A program made the position numbers and the translations under genes. Below, piece after piece: positions 27,408 through 36,382 of a stretch of 64,000 nt of DNA. This DNA is from Leifsonia virtsii. GTDB taxonomy: Bacteria; Actinomycetota; Actinomycetes; Actinomycetales; Microbacteriaceae. Location of the stretch: positions 62,001-126,000 of the forward strand of contig NZ_JAROCB010000004.1 of NCBI RefSeq assembly GCF_030433675.1, in the 5' to 3' direction. The stretch's first letter is position 1, and every line of letters begins with the position of its first letter. Under the pieces are notes generated by a model. The model was not told the origin of the DNA. It made no database searches and was given only the letters and a program-made list of their open reading frames with translations.

Positions 27408-28928
27408 ATGAAGCTCGAACTCCGCGGCATCACCAAACGGTTCGGTGCCCTGGTCGCGAACGACCACATCGACCTCACCGTCGAACCCGGCGAGATCCAC
27501 TGTCTGCTCGGCGAGAACGGCGCAGGCAAGTCCACCCTGATGAACGTGCTCTACGGCTTCTACCAGGCCGACGAGGGCGAGATCCTGCTCGACGACGTCG
27601 TCCAGCGCTTCTCCGGCCCCGGCGACGCCATGAAGGCCGGCATCGGGATGGTGCACCAGCACTTCATGCTGATCCCCGTCTTCACCGTCGCCGAGAACGT
27701 CATGCTCGGCCACGAGCAGACCAAGTTCGGCGGACGTCTCGACCTCAACGCCGCCCGCGCGAAGGTGCGCGAGATCTCGGCCCGGTTCGGCTTCGATGTC
27801 GACCCGGACGCGCTGGTCGAAGACCTGCCGGTCGGCGTCCAGCAGCGCGTCGAGATCATCAAGGCGCTGTCGCAGAACGCCAAGGTGCTCGTCTTCGACG
27901 AGCCCACCGCCGTGCTGACGCCGCAGGAGACCGACGAGCTCATGGCGATCATGCGCCAGCTCAAGGAGCAGGGCACGGCCATCATCTTCATCACCCACAA
28001 GCTGCGCGAGGTGCGCGAGGTCGCCGACCGCATCACGGTCATCCGCCTCGGCAAGGTGATCGGCGAGGCCGAGCCCACCGCGACCAACGTCGAACTCGCG
28101 TCGATGATGGTCGGCCGGGCGGTGACGCTGGCCGTGGAGAAGGAGCCCGCGAAGCCGGGAGCCGCCGCGCTCGTCGTCAAGAACCTCTCGGTGATCGACC
28201 AGATCGGTCAGATCGTGGTCAACAACGTGAGCTTCGAGGTGCGCGCCGGTGAGATCCTCGCCATCGCGGGCGTCCAGGGCAACGGGCAGACCGAGCTGAC
28301 GGAGGCCATCATCGGCCTGCAGCCGCGCATCCAGGGCGAGATCCTGCTCGACGGCACGCCGATCCAGGGCCACAGCGTCCGCAAGGTGCTGGACGCGGGC
28401 GTCGGGTTCGTGCCCGAGGACCGCAACGAGGACGGCCTGGTCGGCGAGTTCACCATCCAGGAGAACCTGATGCTCGACCGCTCGACGGGCGACCCGTTCG
28501 TCAAGGGCGGCAACATCCAGTTCTCCTACCTCAAGGACTTCGCGGAGGAGAAGGTGCGCGAGTTCGACGTGCGCACCCAGTCCATCGACACCAAGGTCGG
28601 GCGCCTCTCCGGCGGCAACGCGCAGAAGGTCGTGCTCGCCCGCGAGCTGAGCCGCGAGCTGCGGCTCTTCGTCGCCGCCCAGCCGACGCGCGGCCTCGAC
28701 GTCGGGTCGATCGAATTCGTGCACAAGCGGATCGTCGCCACTCGCGACGCCGGAGTGCCGGTGATCGTTGTGTCGACCGAGCTCGACGAGGTCGCCGCGC
28801 TGGCCGACCGCATCGCCGTGATGTACCGCGGGGGGATCGTAGGAATCGTGCCGGGGAACACGTCTCGCGACGTGCTCGGCCTCATGATGGCCGGCGAGTC
28901 GCCGGAGCAGGCAGGAGCAGCAGCATGA
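27408..28928 (+). CDS. Nucleoside ABC transporter ATP-binding protein (tandem ATPase)
   Basis: A 506-aa protein with two ABC domains of the RbsA/NupO type. Domain one (about 1-235) has Walker A GENGAGKSTLM, the signature-region LPVGVQQRVEI and Walker B VLVFDEPTAVL. Domain two (about 250-500) has a degenerate Walker A (GVQGNGQTEL), signature LSGGNAQKVVLA and Walker B LFVAAQPTRGLDVG, with Gln in place of the usual catalytic Glu, as is common in this family. It powers import of nucleosides captured by the BMP lipoprotein. The end overlaps the first permease by ATGA. Confidence 0.92.
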   Translation: MKLELRGITKRFGALVANDHIDLTVEPGEIHCLLGENGAGKSTLMNVLYGFYQADEGEILLDDVVQRFSGPGDAMKAGIGMVHQHFMLIPVFTVAENVMLGHEQTKFGGRLDLNAARAKVREISARFGFDVDPDALVEDLPVGVQQRVEIIKALSQNAKVLVFDEPTAVLTPQETDELMAIMRQLKEQGTAIIFITHKLREVREVADRITVIRLGKVIGEAEPTATNVELASMMVGRAVTLAVEKEPAKPGAAALVVKNLSVIDQIGQIVVNNVSFEVRAGEILAIAGVQGNGQTELTEAIIGLQPRIQGEILLDGTPIQGHSVRKVLDAGVGFVPEDRNEDGLVGEFTIQENLMLDRSTGDPFVKGGNIQFSYLKDFAEEKVREFDVRTQSIDTKVGRLSGGNAQKVVLARELSRELRLFVAAQPTRGLDVGSIEFVHKRIVATRDAGVPVIVVSTELDEVAALADRIAVMYRGGIVGIVPGNTSRDVLGLMMAGESPEQAGAAA

Positions 28929-30223
28929 CCGGGACCCCCACGTCCGGCCAGCCCGTGGCGCCGGCGCAGCCGGCCCAGTCCGGGAGCCCCGCCCCCGCGT
29001 CCGGACACGACGACCAGTCGCGTTGGAACCAGGCGGTCCGCGAGATCATGGGCGGACCGGTGGTCATCTCGATCCTGGCCGTGCTGCTCGCGCTCATCGT
29101 CGGCGCCATCCTGATCGCGGTCACCGACCCCGACGTGCAGCGTGCGGCCGGCTACTTCTTCGCGCGGCCGGGCGACACCTTCGCGGCGATCTGGAACTCG
29201 GTGTCGAACGCGTACGTCTCGATGTTCCAGGGCGCGATCTACAACTTCCGCCGGCCCTCCTTCGCCGCGGGCATCCGCCCGCTCACCGAGACGCTGACCT
29301 TCGCCACCCCGCTGATCGTCAGCGGTCTCGGCGTCGCGCTGGCGTTCCGCGTCGGCCTGTTCAACATCGGCGGCCAGGGGCAGCTGCTCATCGCGGCCGC
29401 CGCGTCGGCCTGGGTGGGCTTCTCGTTCAACCTGCCGCCGGTGGTGCACCTGGTGCTGGCGGTCGTCGCCGGCATCGTGGGCGGCGCGATCTGGGCGGGC
29501 ATCGTGGGCCTCCTCAAAGCGCGCACGGGCGCGCACGAGGTGATCGTCACGATCATGCTCAACTACATCGCGTTCTACCTGATCTCCTATATGCTCCGCA
29601 CCCAGGGCCTCCTCCAGGCGCCGGGGTCGAACAACCCGAAGGCGCCGGCGGTGCACGACAACGCCGTCTTCCCGCCGCTGTTCGGCGCGCAGTACAACCT
29701 CACCTGGGCGTTCGTCGTCGTCATCGGCGCGACGGTCTTCGTGTGGTGGCTGATCAACCGCTCCAGCCTCGGCTTCCGGTTCCGGGCCGTCGGCGAGAAC
29801 CCGAACGCCGCGCGCGTCGCGGGCATCGACGTCAAGAACGTCTACGTCTACGCGATGCTCATCGCCGGTGGCCTCGTCGGCATCGCCGGCGCCAGCCAGG
29901 CGCTCGGCGTCTTCCCGCAGGGCATCAGCTCCGGCGTGGACGCGGGCATCGGCTTCGACGCGATCACCGTCGCCCTGCTCGGCCGCTCCCGGCCGTGGGG
30001 TGTGTTCATCGCCGGACTGCTGTTCGGCGCCCTCAAGGCCGGCGGCTACACCATCCAGGCGGCGAACGACATCCCGATCGACATCGTCCTCATCCTGCAG
30101 TCCCTGATCGTGCTGTTCGTCGCGGCGCCTCCGCTGGTGCGGGCGATCTTCCGCCTGCCCACCCCGGGGAGCACGCCCCGGAGACCGCGTCCCATCGTCA
30201 CGAAGGAGGTGGAGGCGAAGTGA
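28925..30223 (+). CDS. Nucleoside ABC transporter permease 1
   Basis: A 432-aa permease of the BPD_transp_2 family. A Pro/Ala-rich cytosolic start of about 40 residues is followed by about nine or ten membrane helices. The conserved region LTFATPLIVSGLGVALAFRVGLFNIGGQGQ, read in two pieces, and the cytoplasmic coupling loop SLGFRFRAVGENPNAARVAGIDVKN are clear. It forms the channel with permease 2. It overlaps the ATPase gene by ATGA and the next permease by GTGA. Confidence 0.9.
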   Translation: MTGTPTSGQPVAPAQPAQSGSPAPASGHDDQSRWNQAVREIMGGPVVISILAVLLALIVGAILIAVTDPDVQRAAGYFFARPGDTFAAIWNSVSNAYVSMFQGAIYNFRRPSFAAGIRPLTETLTFATPLIVSGLGVALAFRVGLFNIGGQGQLLIAAAASAWVGFSFNLPPVVHLVLAVVAGIVGGAIWAGIVGLLKARTGAHEVIVTIMLNYIAFYLISYMLRTQGLLQAPGSNNPKAPAVHDNAVFPPLFGAQYNLTWAFVVVIGATVFVWWLINRSSLGFRFRAVGENPNAARVAGIDVKNVYVYAMLIAGGLVGIAGASQALGVFPQGISSGVDAGIGFDAITVALLGRSRPWGVFIAGLLFGALKAGGYTIQAANDIPIDIVLILQSLIVLFVAAPPLVRAIFRLPTPGSTPRRPRPIVTKEVEAK

Positions 30224-31512
30224 GCACCACCGCCCCCGTCGTCCCCGACTCCTCGCCGATCGTCCTCGAGAAGGCCGAGATCCGCTCCTGGAAGGCGCCC
30301 ATCGCCTTCGGCGTCTTCGTGCTGATCAGCATCATCCTGTTCTTCGGCTTCGCCCGGCACGGGGAGAGCACCTTCCGCCTGTCGGAGAAGTCCGACGCGA
30401 TCGCCCTGCCGACCGTCACGGTGGACAGCTTCGTGACGACCGCGATCGTCACCATCCTGCTGATCGCCCTCACGGCGTGGAGCGCGTACCTCTCCTACCG
30501 TGCGCGTCGGACCCCGCTCTGGGTCGTCATCGTGTTCTCGCTGCTGTTCATGTTCGCGTTCCTCACGTGGGCCGACTCCGGCAGCCCGTACCCGGTGCCG
30601 GTCACCGGCCTGCTGCTCGGCACGATCAGCCTCGCCGTCCCTCTGGTCTTCGGTGCCCTCGGCGGCGTCGTGTCCGAGCGCGGCGGCGTGGTCAACGTCG
30701 CCATCGAGGGCCAGCTGCTCGCCGGGGCGTTCGTCTCCGCGATGACGGCCTCGCTCACCGGCAGCTGGGTGGTCGGCCTGATCGCCGCCATGGTCGCCGG
30801 CGTGCTGGTGTCGTTCCTGCTCGGCGCGTTCGGGATCAAGTACCTCGTCGACCAGGTGATCGTCGGCGTCGTGCTGAACGTCCTCGTCATCGGCCTCACC
30901 AGCTTCCTCTACTCGAAGCTGCTGGCCGGCAACCCGCAGCTGCTCAACCACCCGCCGCGCCTGCCGAGCTGGCCCATCCCGGTGCTCAGCGACATCCCGA
31001 TCATCGGCAAAGTCCTGTTCGACCAGTCGATCATCGAGTACCTGATGTACCTCGCGGTCTTCCTGGTCTGGTTCGGGCTGTTCAAGACCCGCTGGGGCCT
31101 GCGCCTGCGCTCGGTCGGCGAGCACCCGGAGGCAGCGGACACGGTCGGCATCAACGTCAACAGCACCCGGTTCTGGAACGTGGCCCTCGCGGGCGCGATC
31201 GCCGGCCTCGGCGGCGCTTACTACACGCTCGGCTCCGTCGGCGCCTTCTCCAAGGAGATGACCGCAGGACAGGGCTTCATCGCCCTCGCGGCCGTCATCT
31301 TCGGCCGCTGGGACCCGATCCGCGCGACCCTCGCCGCGCTGCTGTTCGGTTTCGCGACCAACCTGCAGAACGTGCTCAGCACCATCGGATCGCCGGTGCC
31401 GAGCGAGTTCATGCTGATGCTGCCGTACGTCGTCACGATCCTCGCGGTCGCCGGCCTGGTGGGCCTCTCGCGCGCACCCGCCGCCGACGGGAAGCCGTAC
31501 ATCAAGTCATGA
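30220..31512 (+). CDS. Nucleoside ABC transporter permease 2
   Basis: A 430-aa permease of the same family. The start is GTG at 30220, inside the stop of permease 1 and after GGAGGTGGAGG. About eleven membrane segments are seen. The family signature VVSERGGVVNVAIEGQLLAGAF (read in two parts) and the coupling loop WGLRLRSVGEHPEAADTVGINVN match the NupQ/YufQ half of purine-nucleoside importers. Cytidine deaminase begins inside its stop codon (ATGA), which ties uptake directly to nucleoside breakdown. Confidence 0.9.
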   Translation: MSTTAPVVPDSSPIVLEKAEIRSWKAPIAFGVFVLISIILFFGFARHGESTFRLSEKSDAIALPTVTVDSFVTTAIVTILLIALTAWSAYLSYRARRTPLWVVIVFSLLFMFAFLTWADSGSPYPVPVTGLLLGTISLAVPLVFGALGGVVSERGGVVNVAIEGQLLAGAFVSAMTASLTGSWVVGLIAAMVAGVLVSFLLGAFGIKYLVDQVIVGVVLNVLVIGLTSFLYSKLLAGNPQLLNHPPRLPSWPIPVLSDIPIIGKVLFDQSIIEYLMYLAVFLVWFGLFKTRWGLRLRSVGEHPEAADTVGINVNSTRFWNVALAGAIAGLGGAYYTLGSVGAFSKEMTAGQGFIALAAVIFGRWDPIRATLAALLFGFATNLQNVLSTIGSPVPSEFMLMLPYVVTILAVAGLVGLSRAPAADGKPYIKS

Positions 31513-31925
31513 GCACGATCGACTGGGAGGCGCTGCGCTCCGCCGCCGACGAGGCGCGGACGCACGCGTACGTCCCCTACTCCAAGTTCCCGGTGGGCGC
31601 CGCGGCGCTGGTCGACGACGGCCGGATCGTCAGCGGCTGCAACGTCGAGAACGCCAGCTACGGCGTGACGCTGTGCGCCGAGTGCGGCCTGGTGTCGTCG
31701 CTCGCCATGACCGGGGGAGGCCGCCTGGTGGCGTTCACCTGTGTGAACGGCGACGGCGACATCCTGATGCCGTGCGGTCGCTGCCGCCAGCTGCTGTACG
31801 AGCACTCGGCCGAGGGGATGCTGCTGGAGACCGTCTCCGGCATCCGCACGATCGACGAGGTTCTGCCCGACGCGTTCGGGCCGCGCCAGCTCGCCGCCTA
31901 CGCGGCCGAGCACGAGAACGACTGA
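31509..31925 (+). CDS. cdd: Cytidine deaminase
   Basis: A 138-aa zinc enzyme converting cytidine and deoxycytidine to uridine and deoxyuridine. It has the entry YVPYSKFPVGAAAL, the nucleoside-binding GCNVENASYG, the catalytic TLCAECG (zinc Cys and the proton-shuttling Glu) and the second zinc pair PCGRCRQLL. It is the short homotetrameric type. It is coupled to the permease by an ATGA overlap and lies 14 bp before the thymidine phosphorylase gene. Confidence 0.95.
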   Translation: MSTIDWEALRSAADEARTHAYVPYSKFPVGAAALVDDGRIVSGCNVENASYGVTLCAECGLVSSLAMTGGGRLVAFTCVNGDGDILMPCGRCRQLLYEHSAEGMLLETVSGIRTIDEVLPDAFGPRQLAAYAAEHEND

Positions 31926-31939
31926 ACAGGAACACATCC

Positions 31940-33247
31940 GTGACCGACCTTGCAGGAGCGGTCGAGGCGTTCGACGCCGTCGACCTCATCAGGACCAAGC
32001 GCGACCGGGGCGAGCTCAGCACCGCCGAGATCGACTGGCTGGTGGACGCCTACACCCGCGGCTACGTGGGCGACGAGCAGATGTCCGCGATGACGATGGC
32101 GATCTTCCTCAACGGGATGACCCGCCGCGAGATCAAGGACCTGACACTGGCGATGATCGCGTCGGGCGAGCGGATGGACTTCTCAGGGCTCGGGAAGCCG
32201 ACCGCCGACAAGCACTCCACCGGCGGCGTCGGCGACAAGATCACGCTGCCGCTCATGCCGCTGGTCGCGACCTTCGGCGTCGCCGTGCCGCAGCTCTCCG
32301 GTCGTGGGCTCGGCCACACCGGCGGGACGCTGGACAAGCTCGAGAGCATCCCGGGATGGCGCGCACACCTCAGCAACGAGGAGATGTTCGCCCAGCTGCA
32401 GAACGAGGGCGGCGTCATCTGCGCCGCCGGCTCCGGCCTCGCGCCCGCCGACGGCAAGCTGTACGCGCTCCGCGACATCACCGGCACGGTCGAGGCGATC
32501 CCGCTGATCGCCTCCTCGATCATGTCGAAGAAGATCGCGGAGGGCACCGGCGCGCTCGTGCTGGACGTGAAGTTCGGCTCCGGCGCCTTCCTCAAGGACA
32601 TCGAGCGCTCGCGCGAACTGGCACGCACCATGGTGGAGCTCGGCCGCGACGCCGGCGTCGCCACCTCCGCGCTGCTGACCGACATGAACGTCCCGCTCGG
32701 CCTCACGATCGGAAACGCGAACGAGGTGCGCGAGTCGGTCGAGGTGCTCGCGGGAGGCGGACCGGCCGACATCGTCGAGCTGACGGTCGCCCTCGCCCGC
32801 GAGATGCTCGCCCTGGCCGGCCGGCCGGACGAGGACGTCGAGGCGGCGCTGAAGGACGGCCGCGCGATGGACAAGTGGCGCGAGGTCATCCGCGCGCAGG
32901 GTGGCGACCCGGATGCCGCGCTCCCGGTGGCGAAGGAGACGCACACGGTCGTGGCAGAGGAGGACGGCGTCCTGGTCGAGCAGCAGGCGCTGCCGTTCGG
33001 GATCGCCGCGTGGCGTCTCGGCGCCGGCCGCGCCCGCAAGCAGGACCCGGTGCAGCACGCCGCGGGCATCGACCTGCACGCGAAGCCGGGCGACGAGGTG
33101 AAGAAGGGGCAGCCCCTGTTCACCCTCGCTGCCGACGAGCCCGCCCGCTTCGAGCGCGCGCTGGAGGCGCTGGACGGCGCCTACCGGCTGGCGCCGCTGG
33201 GCACCCCGTTCGAGCGCGGCCCGCTGATCGCCGATCGCATCGCCTAG
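31940..33247 (+). CDS. deoA: Pyrimidine-nucleoside (thymidine) phosphorylase
   Basis: A 435-aa enzyme splitting thymidine or (deoxy)uridine with phosphate to base and (deoxy)ribose 1-phosphate. The family signature GRGLGHTGGTLDKLESIPG (about 115-133), KHSTGGVGDK at the phosphate site, SKKIAEGTGALVLDVKFGSGAF, read in two parts, and the C-terminal beta domain with HAAGIDLHAKPGDEV are present. The GTG start at 31940 follows AACAGGAAC, a modest ribosome site. The stop overlaps the promoter box of add. Confidence 0.94.
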   Translation: MTDLAGAVEAFDAVDLIRTKRDRGELSTAEIDWLVDAYTRGYVGDEQMSAMTMAIFLNGMTRREIKDLTLAMIASGERMDFSGLGKPTADKHSTGGVGDKITLPLMPLVATFGVAVPQLSGRGLGHTGGTLDKLESIPGWRAHLSNEEMFAQLQNEGGVICAAGSGLAPADGKLYALRDITGTVEAIPLIASSIMSKKIAEGTGALVLDVKFGSGAFLKDIERSRELARTMVELGRDAGVATSALLTDMNVPLGLTIGNANEVRESVEVLAGGGPADIVELTVALAREMLALAGRPDEDVEAALKDGRAMDKWREVIRAQGGDPDAALPVAKETHTVVAEEDGVLVEQQALPFGIAAWRLGAGRARKQDPVQHAAGIDLHAKPGDEVKKGQPLFTLAADEPARFERALEALDGAYRLAPLGTPFERGPLIADRIA

Positions 33248-33257
33248 GGTTGAGGCC

Positions 33258-34376
33258 ATGAGCGACGCCTGGAACGAGTACACGCTGGCCGACGGCACGG
33301 AGATCCGGCCGCTTCCGAAGGTCTCCCTGCACGACCACCTCGACGGGGGGCTCCGCCCCGCGACGGTGCTGGAGCTCGGCGAGGAGATCGGGCTCGAGCT
33401 CCCGGCCCGGGATGCCGCGGAACTCGGCCGCTGGTTCGCCGAGAAGTCGAACTCCGGCTCGCTCGTCGAGTACCTCAAGACCTTCGACCTCACGACCGCC
33501 GTGATGCAGACCCGCGAGGGCCTGCGCCGCGTAGCGCGCGAGTTCGTGCAGGACCTCGGCGAGGACGGCGTCGTCTACGGGGAGATCCGCTGGGCTCCCG
33601 AGCAGCACCTCGGCGGCGGCCTGTCGCTGGACGAGACGGTGGAGGCCGTGCAGGAGGGGGTCGAGGAGGGCATCGCCGACGTGCGTTCCGCCGGCGGCCG
33701 CATCCGCGTGGGCCAGCTCGTCACGGCGATGCGCCACAACGACCGCGGTCTGGAGATCGCCGAGCTCGCGGTGCGCCACCGCGACCGCGGGGTGGTCGGC
33801 TTCGACATCGCCGGCCCGGAGGCGGGTTTCCCGCCCTCCAACCACCGCGCGGCGTTCGACTACCTCGCGTCCGAGTTCTTCCCGGCCACCGTCCACGCGG
33901 GCGAGGCCGACGGACTGGAGAGCATCCGCAGCGCCCTGCTCGACGGCCGGGCGCTGCGCCTCGGCCACGGCGTGCGGCTCGCCGAGGACATCACCATCGA
34001 GCGGCAGGACGACGAGAACACGTACGTCACGCTCGGCACCCTCTCGCAGTGGGTGAAGGACCGCGAGATCGCACTCGAGACCAGCCCCACCTCCAACCTG
34101 CAGACCGGCGCGATCGCGGCCTGGGGCGACGACATCCTCGACCACCCGTTCGACCTGCTGTACCAGCTGGGCTTCCGGGTGACGGTGAACACGGACAACC
34201 GCCTGATGAGCGGCACGACCCTGACGCGCGAGCTGAGCATCCTTGCGGACGCCTTCGCGTACGACCGCACCGACCTCGAGATCTTCCAGCTGAACGCCGC
34301 GGCCGGCGCCTTCCTCCCGCTCGAGGAGCGTGAGGAGCTGGCCGAGATCATCACAGCAGGTTTCGAGGGTTCCTGA
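33258..34376 (+). CDS. add: Adenosine deaminase
   Basis: A 372-aa TIM-barrel deaminase converting adenosine to inosine. Metal and catalytic motifs are KVSLHDHLDGG (first two His), the FPATVHAGEA strand (His and catalytic Glu) and LRLGHGVRL. The final Asp pair lies in the NTDN of VTVNTDNRLMSGTTL. It acts on adenosine brought in by the ABC importer, and its product feeds PNP. TAGGGT at 33245-33250, overlapping the deoA stop, ends 7 nt before the ATG, so an internal leaderless transcript is likely besides readthrough. Confidence 0.94.
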   Translation: MSDAWNEYTLADGTEIRPLPKVSLHDHLDGGLRPATVLELGEEIGLELPARDAAELGRWFAEKSNSGSLVEYLKTFDLTTAVMQTREGLRRVAREFVQDLGEDGVVYGEIRWAPEQHLGGGLSLDETVEAVQEGVEEGIADVRSAGGRIRVGQLVTAMRHNDRGLEIAELAVRHRDRGVVGFDIAGPEAGFPPSNHRAAFDYLASEFFPATVHAGEADGLESIRSALLDGRALRLGHGVRLAEDITIERQDDENTYVTLGTLSQWVKDREIALETSPTSNLQTGAIAAWGDDILDHPFDLLYQLGFRVTVNTDNRLMSGTTLTRELSILADAFAYDRTDLEIFQLNAAAGAFLPLEEREELAEIITAGFEGS

Positions 34377-34400
34377 CGGCTCGGGCGTTAGTCTGAAGTC

Positions 34401-34862
34401 ATGCCACTGCCACCGCTGCCTGATTCGGCCGTCACCGTCGGCGCACACGCCGCCGACTGGCGACAGGCGGTGGAGCTGGCGGGGGAGGCCCTCGCGCGCT
34501 CCGGCGCCACCGAGCAGGGCTACGGCCAGCGGATGATCCAGGTGATCGAGGAGTTCGGCGCCTACATCGTGATCGCCCCCGGCCTTGCGCTGGCCCACGC
34601 ACGACCGGGCCCCGACGTGAACTCCGACGGCCTCTCCGTCGTCACGCTCGACGAGCCCGTGGTCTTCGGCCACCCCCACAACGACCCGGTGTCCGTGGTG
34701 ATCGGCCTGGCCGTCTCGACGCCGGAGGCGCACGTCACCAGCGTCGCCGAGCTGGCGAACGTGTTCAACGACCCCGAGTCGATCCCGGCCCTCGCTGCCG
34801 CGACCGACGTGGCCGACGTGCAGCGCATCCTGACGCTGACGGAGGAGGAGGCGCAGCGGTGA
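34401..34862 (+). CDS. PTS IIA component (fructose/mannitol/ascorbate-type EIIA domain)
   Basis: A 153-aa phosphocarrier of the PTS_EIIA_2 fold. The phospho-accepting His is probably in GLALAHARPG (about 67-76), where the family has a conserved H-A/G-x-P-G. It would take phosphate from HPr and hand it to IIB. TAGTCT at 34389-34394 ends 6 nt before the ATG (leaderless). Its stop overlaps the IIB start by GTGA. No IIC channel gene adjoins, so the sugar is unknown; UlaC-like ascorbate or pentitol families are the nearest guess. Confidence 0.83.
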   Translation: MPLPPLPDSAVTVGAHAADWRQAVELAGEALARSGATEQGYGQRMIQVIEEFGAYIVIAPGLALAHARPGPDVNSDGLSVVTLDEPVVFGHPHNDPVSVVIGLAVSTPEAHVTSVAELANVFNDPESIPALAAATDVADVQRILTLTEEEAQR

Positions 34863-35131
34863 AGATCGTCGCCATCTGCGGCGTCGGGATGGGCACCTCC
34901 GGCATCCTGAAGGTCAACGCCGAGCGCGTGCTCGACCGGCTGGGCATCGACGCGGAGGTCACCGCGTCCGACATCGGCAGCATCGACCAGGCGGCCTCGA
35001 ACGCCCAGATCGTGCTCACGTCGCCGGAGCTCGTCGAGCGCATCGGCAAGACGAACGCCGACGTGATCGTGGTGAACAACTACTTCGACCTCGAGGAGCT
35101 CGAGCAGAAGCTCGACGAGGCGCTCGGCTAG
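34859..35131 (+). CDS. PTS IIB component (lactose/ascorbate-type EIIB domain)
   Basis: A 90-aa EIIB. The phosphocysteine loop is near the N-terminus (VAICGVGMGTSGILKVNAE; Cys at residue 7), as in UlaB/SgcB. The rest of the small Rossmann-like fold (VLTSPELVERIG, DVIVVNNYFD) is complete. GTG start with GTGA overlap with IIA ensures equal synthesis. The gene ends 1 bp from the convergent Fic gene stop, so no IIC follows here. Possible roles are supplying a distant IIC or acting in regulation; neither is shown. Confidence 0.85.
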   Translation: MKIVAICGVGMGTSGILKVNAERVLDRLGIDAEVTASDIGSIDQAASNAQIVLTSPELVERIGKTNADVIVVNNYFDLEELEQKLDEALG

Positions 35132-35132
35132 G

Positions 35133-36311
35133 TCAGTCGCACACGCGGCGACCGGTGCGGTCCGAGAACGCGGTCAGTGCGTCGAGGACCTCGGGGTTGA
35201 TCCACGTGCGGTTGCGCTTCGCGGAGTTGCCGCGCTGCAGGATGCCGTACTCGACCAGCGTCTCCAGGCCGTTCACGACGGCGGGCCGGCTGGCGCCGGT
35301 CAGGCGCTCCGCCGTGACGGCGTTGAGCACCGGGTATTCCAGCGACAGGGAGGCCAGCTTGCGGCCGACGGCGCCCGCACGGATCGGAGCCAGCGACTCC
35401 TGCCAGGCCTGGCGGAGGCCGATGAGGTCGTCGGCGAGCTGGTCGGCGTTGGCGACGGCCGCCAGCGACGCATCGGCGAAGACGCGCACGATGGGCTCGG
35501 CGTCGCCGGAACGGTAGGCATCGAGCGCGTCGAAGTAGCGACCGATGTCGGTCAGCAGGCCCGCGGACACCGGCACCGCGAGGTGGCGCAGGATGTCGCC
35601 GTGCCGCAGCATCGAATGCGCGAGCGCCCGGCCGGTGCGGCCGTTCCCGTCGGGGAAGGGATGGATCGTCTCGAACTGCGCGTGCGCGATGGCCACCTGC
35701 GGCAGCACGGGCAGATCGACGCGCCGCATGAACAGGATGAGATCGTTCATGGCTGCGGCCACCCGCTCGTGGTGCGGGGGGGCGAAGGCGGCGGTCTGCG
35801 GGAGAGCCCCGCCGATCCAGACCTGCTCCTGCCGGTAGCCGCCGGTGAGCTCTGGGCTCGACTCGTCGAGCAGTGCGGTGTGCATCGCGATGATCGACGC
35901 GTTCGAGATCTCGTCCGCCAGTGCGAGCGCCGCCTCCATCGCGTGGACATTGCTGACGACGAGGCGGGCGTTGCCTTCCGCCCGCTCGCCGATGACGGCT
36001 TCGGCGATGGCTCGGGGGCCTGCCGTGAGCTGCTCGATCTGCGAGCTGGACGCGGACTCGGTGCGCAGCAGGATCGCGGAGAACGGTGCGATGAACTCGG
36101 AGCGTTCTCCATCGAAGCGGACCAGTTCGCGGGTGGCGTCGTCGCAGTCGGCGAGCAGCTCGCCGGAGAACGTGAAGTCGGCGGACGCGAGCGAGGCGGG
36201 GATGGCCGCCTGGTACGGCTCGCGTCGTCGCAACTGCATGCGCCGCGACGCGTATTCGACCTCCAGGCGCTGTGGAAGTCGCCGCGTCTCGTAGGTCAGC
36301 GCCGTCGACAT
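35133..36311 (-). CDS. Fic-domain protein (AMP/nucleotidyl transferase type) with C-terminal winged helix
   Basis: A 392-aa protein. An N-terminal Fic_N region is followed by the Fic core with the complete active-site motif HPFPDGNGRTGR (217-228), including catalytic His, Asp, Gly-Asn and Arg. The C-terminal 70 residues (NAVTAERLTGASRPAVVNGLETLVEYGIL) read as a winged helix. A class II-like inhibitory helix, SSSQIEQ (88-94), keeps the Glu but has Gln where Gly/Asn is usual. Fic enzymes attach AMP or related groups to protein hydroxyls; the target is unknown. AAGGGG precedes the ATG. The promoter region is full of inverted repeats. Confidence 0.88.
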   Translation of the reverse strand: MSTALTYETRRLPQRLEVEYASRRMQLRRREPYQAAIPASLASADFTFSGELLADCDDATRELVRFDGERSEFIAPFSAILLRTESASSSQIEQLTAGPRAIAEAVIGERAEGNARLVVSNVHAMEAALALADEISNASIIAMHTALLDESSPELTGGYRQEQVWIGGALPQTAAFAPPHHERVAAAMNDLILFMRRVDLPVLPQVAIAHAQFETIHPFPDGNGRTGRALAHSMLRHGDILRHLAVPVSAGLLTDIGRYFDALDAYRSGDAEPIVRVFADASLAAVANADQLADDLIGLRQAWQESLAPIRAGAVGRKLASLSLEYPVLNAVTAERLTGASRPAVVNGLETLVEYGILQRGNSAKRNRTWINPEVLDALTAFSDRTGRRVCD

Positions 36312-36330
36312 GCTTTCACACCCCTTACTC

Positions 36331-36380
36331 TTATGAAAGGTTACCGCCATAACCTTTCATAAGGAAGGTGCTTATGAAAG
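36331..36380. promoter_or_regulatory. Three alternating TTATGAAAG half-sites upstream of the Fic gene
   Basis: TTATGAAAGGTTA (36331-36343) and its exact complement (36350-36362) form a 13-bp-arm palindrome with a 6-bp centre. The right arm is reused with a third copy, CTTATGAAAG at 36371-36380, making a second inverted repeat. The site covers the likely promoter of the Fic gene and abuts the stop of the upstream arsR gene. Confidence 0.7.
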
Positions 36381-36382
36381 CT

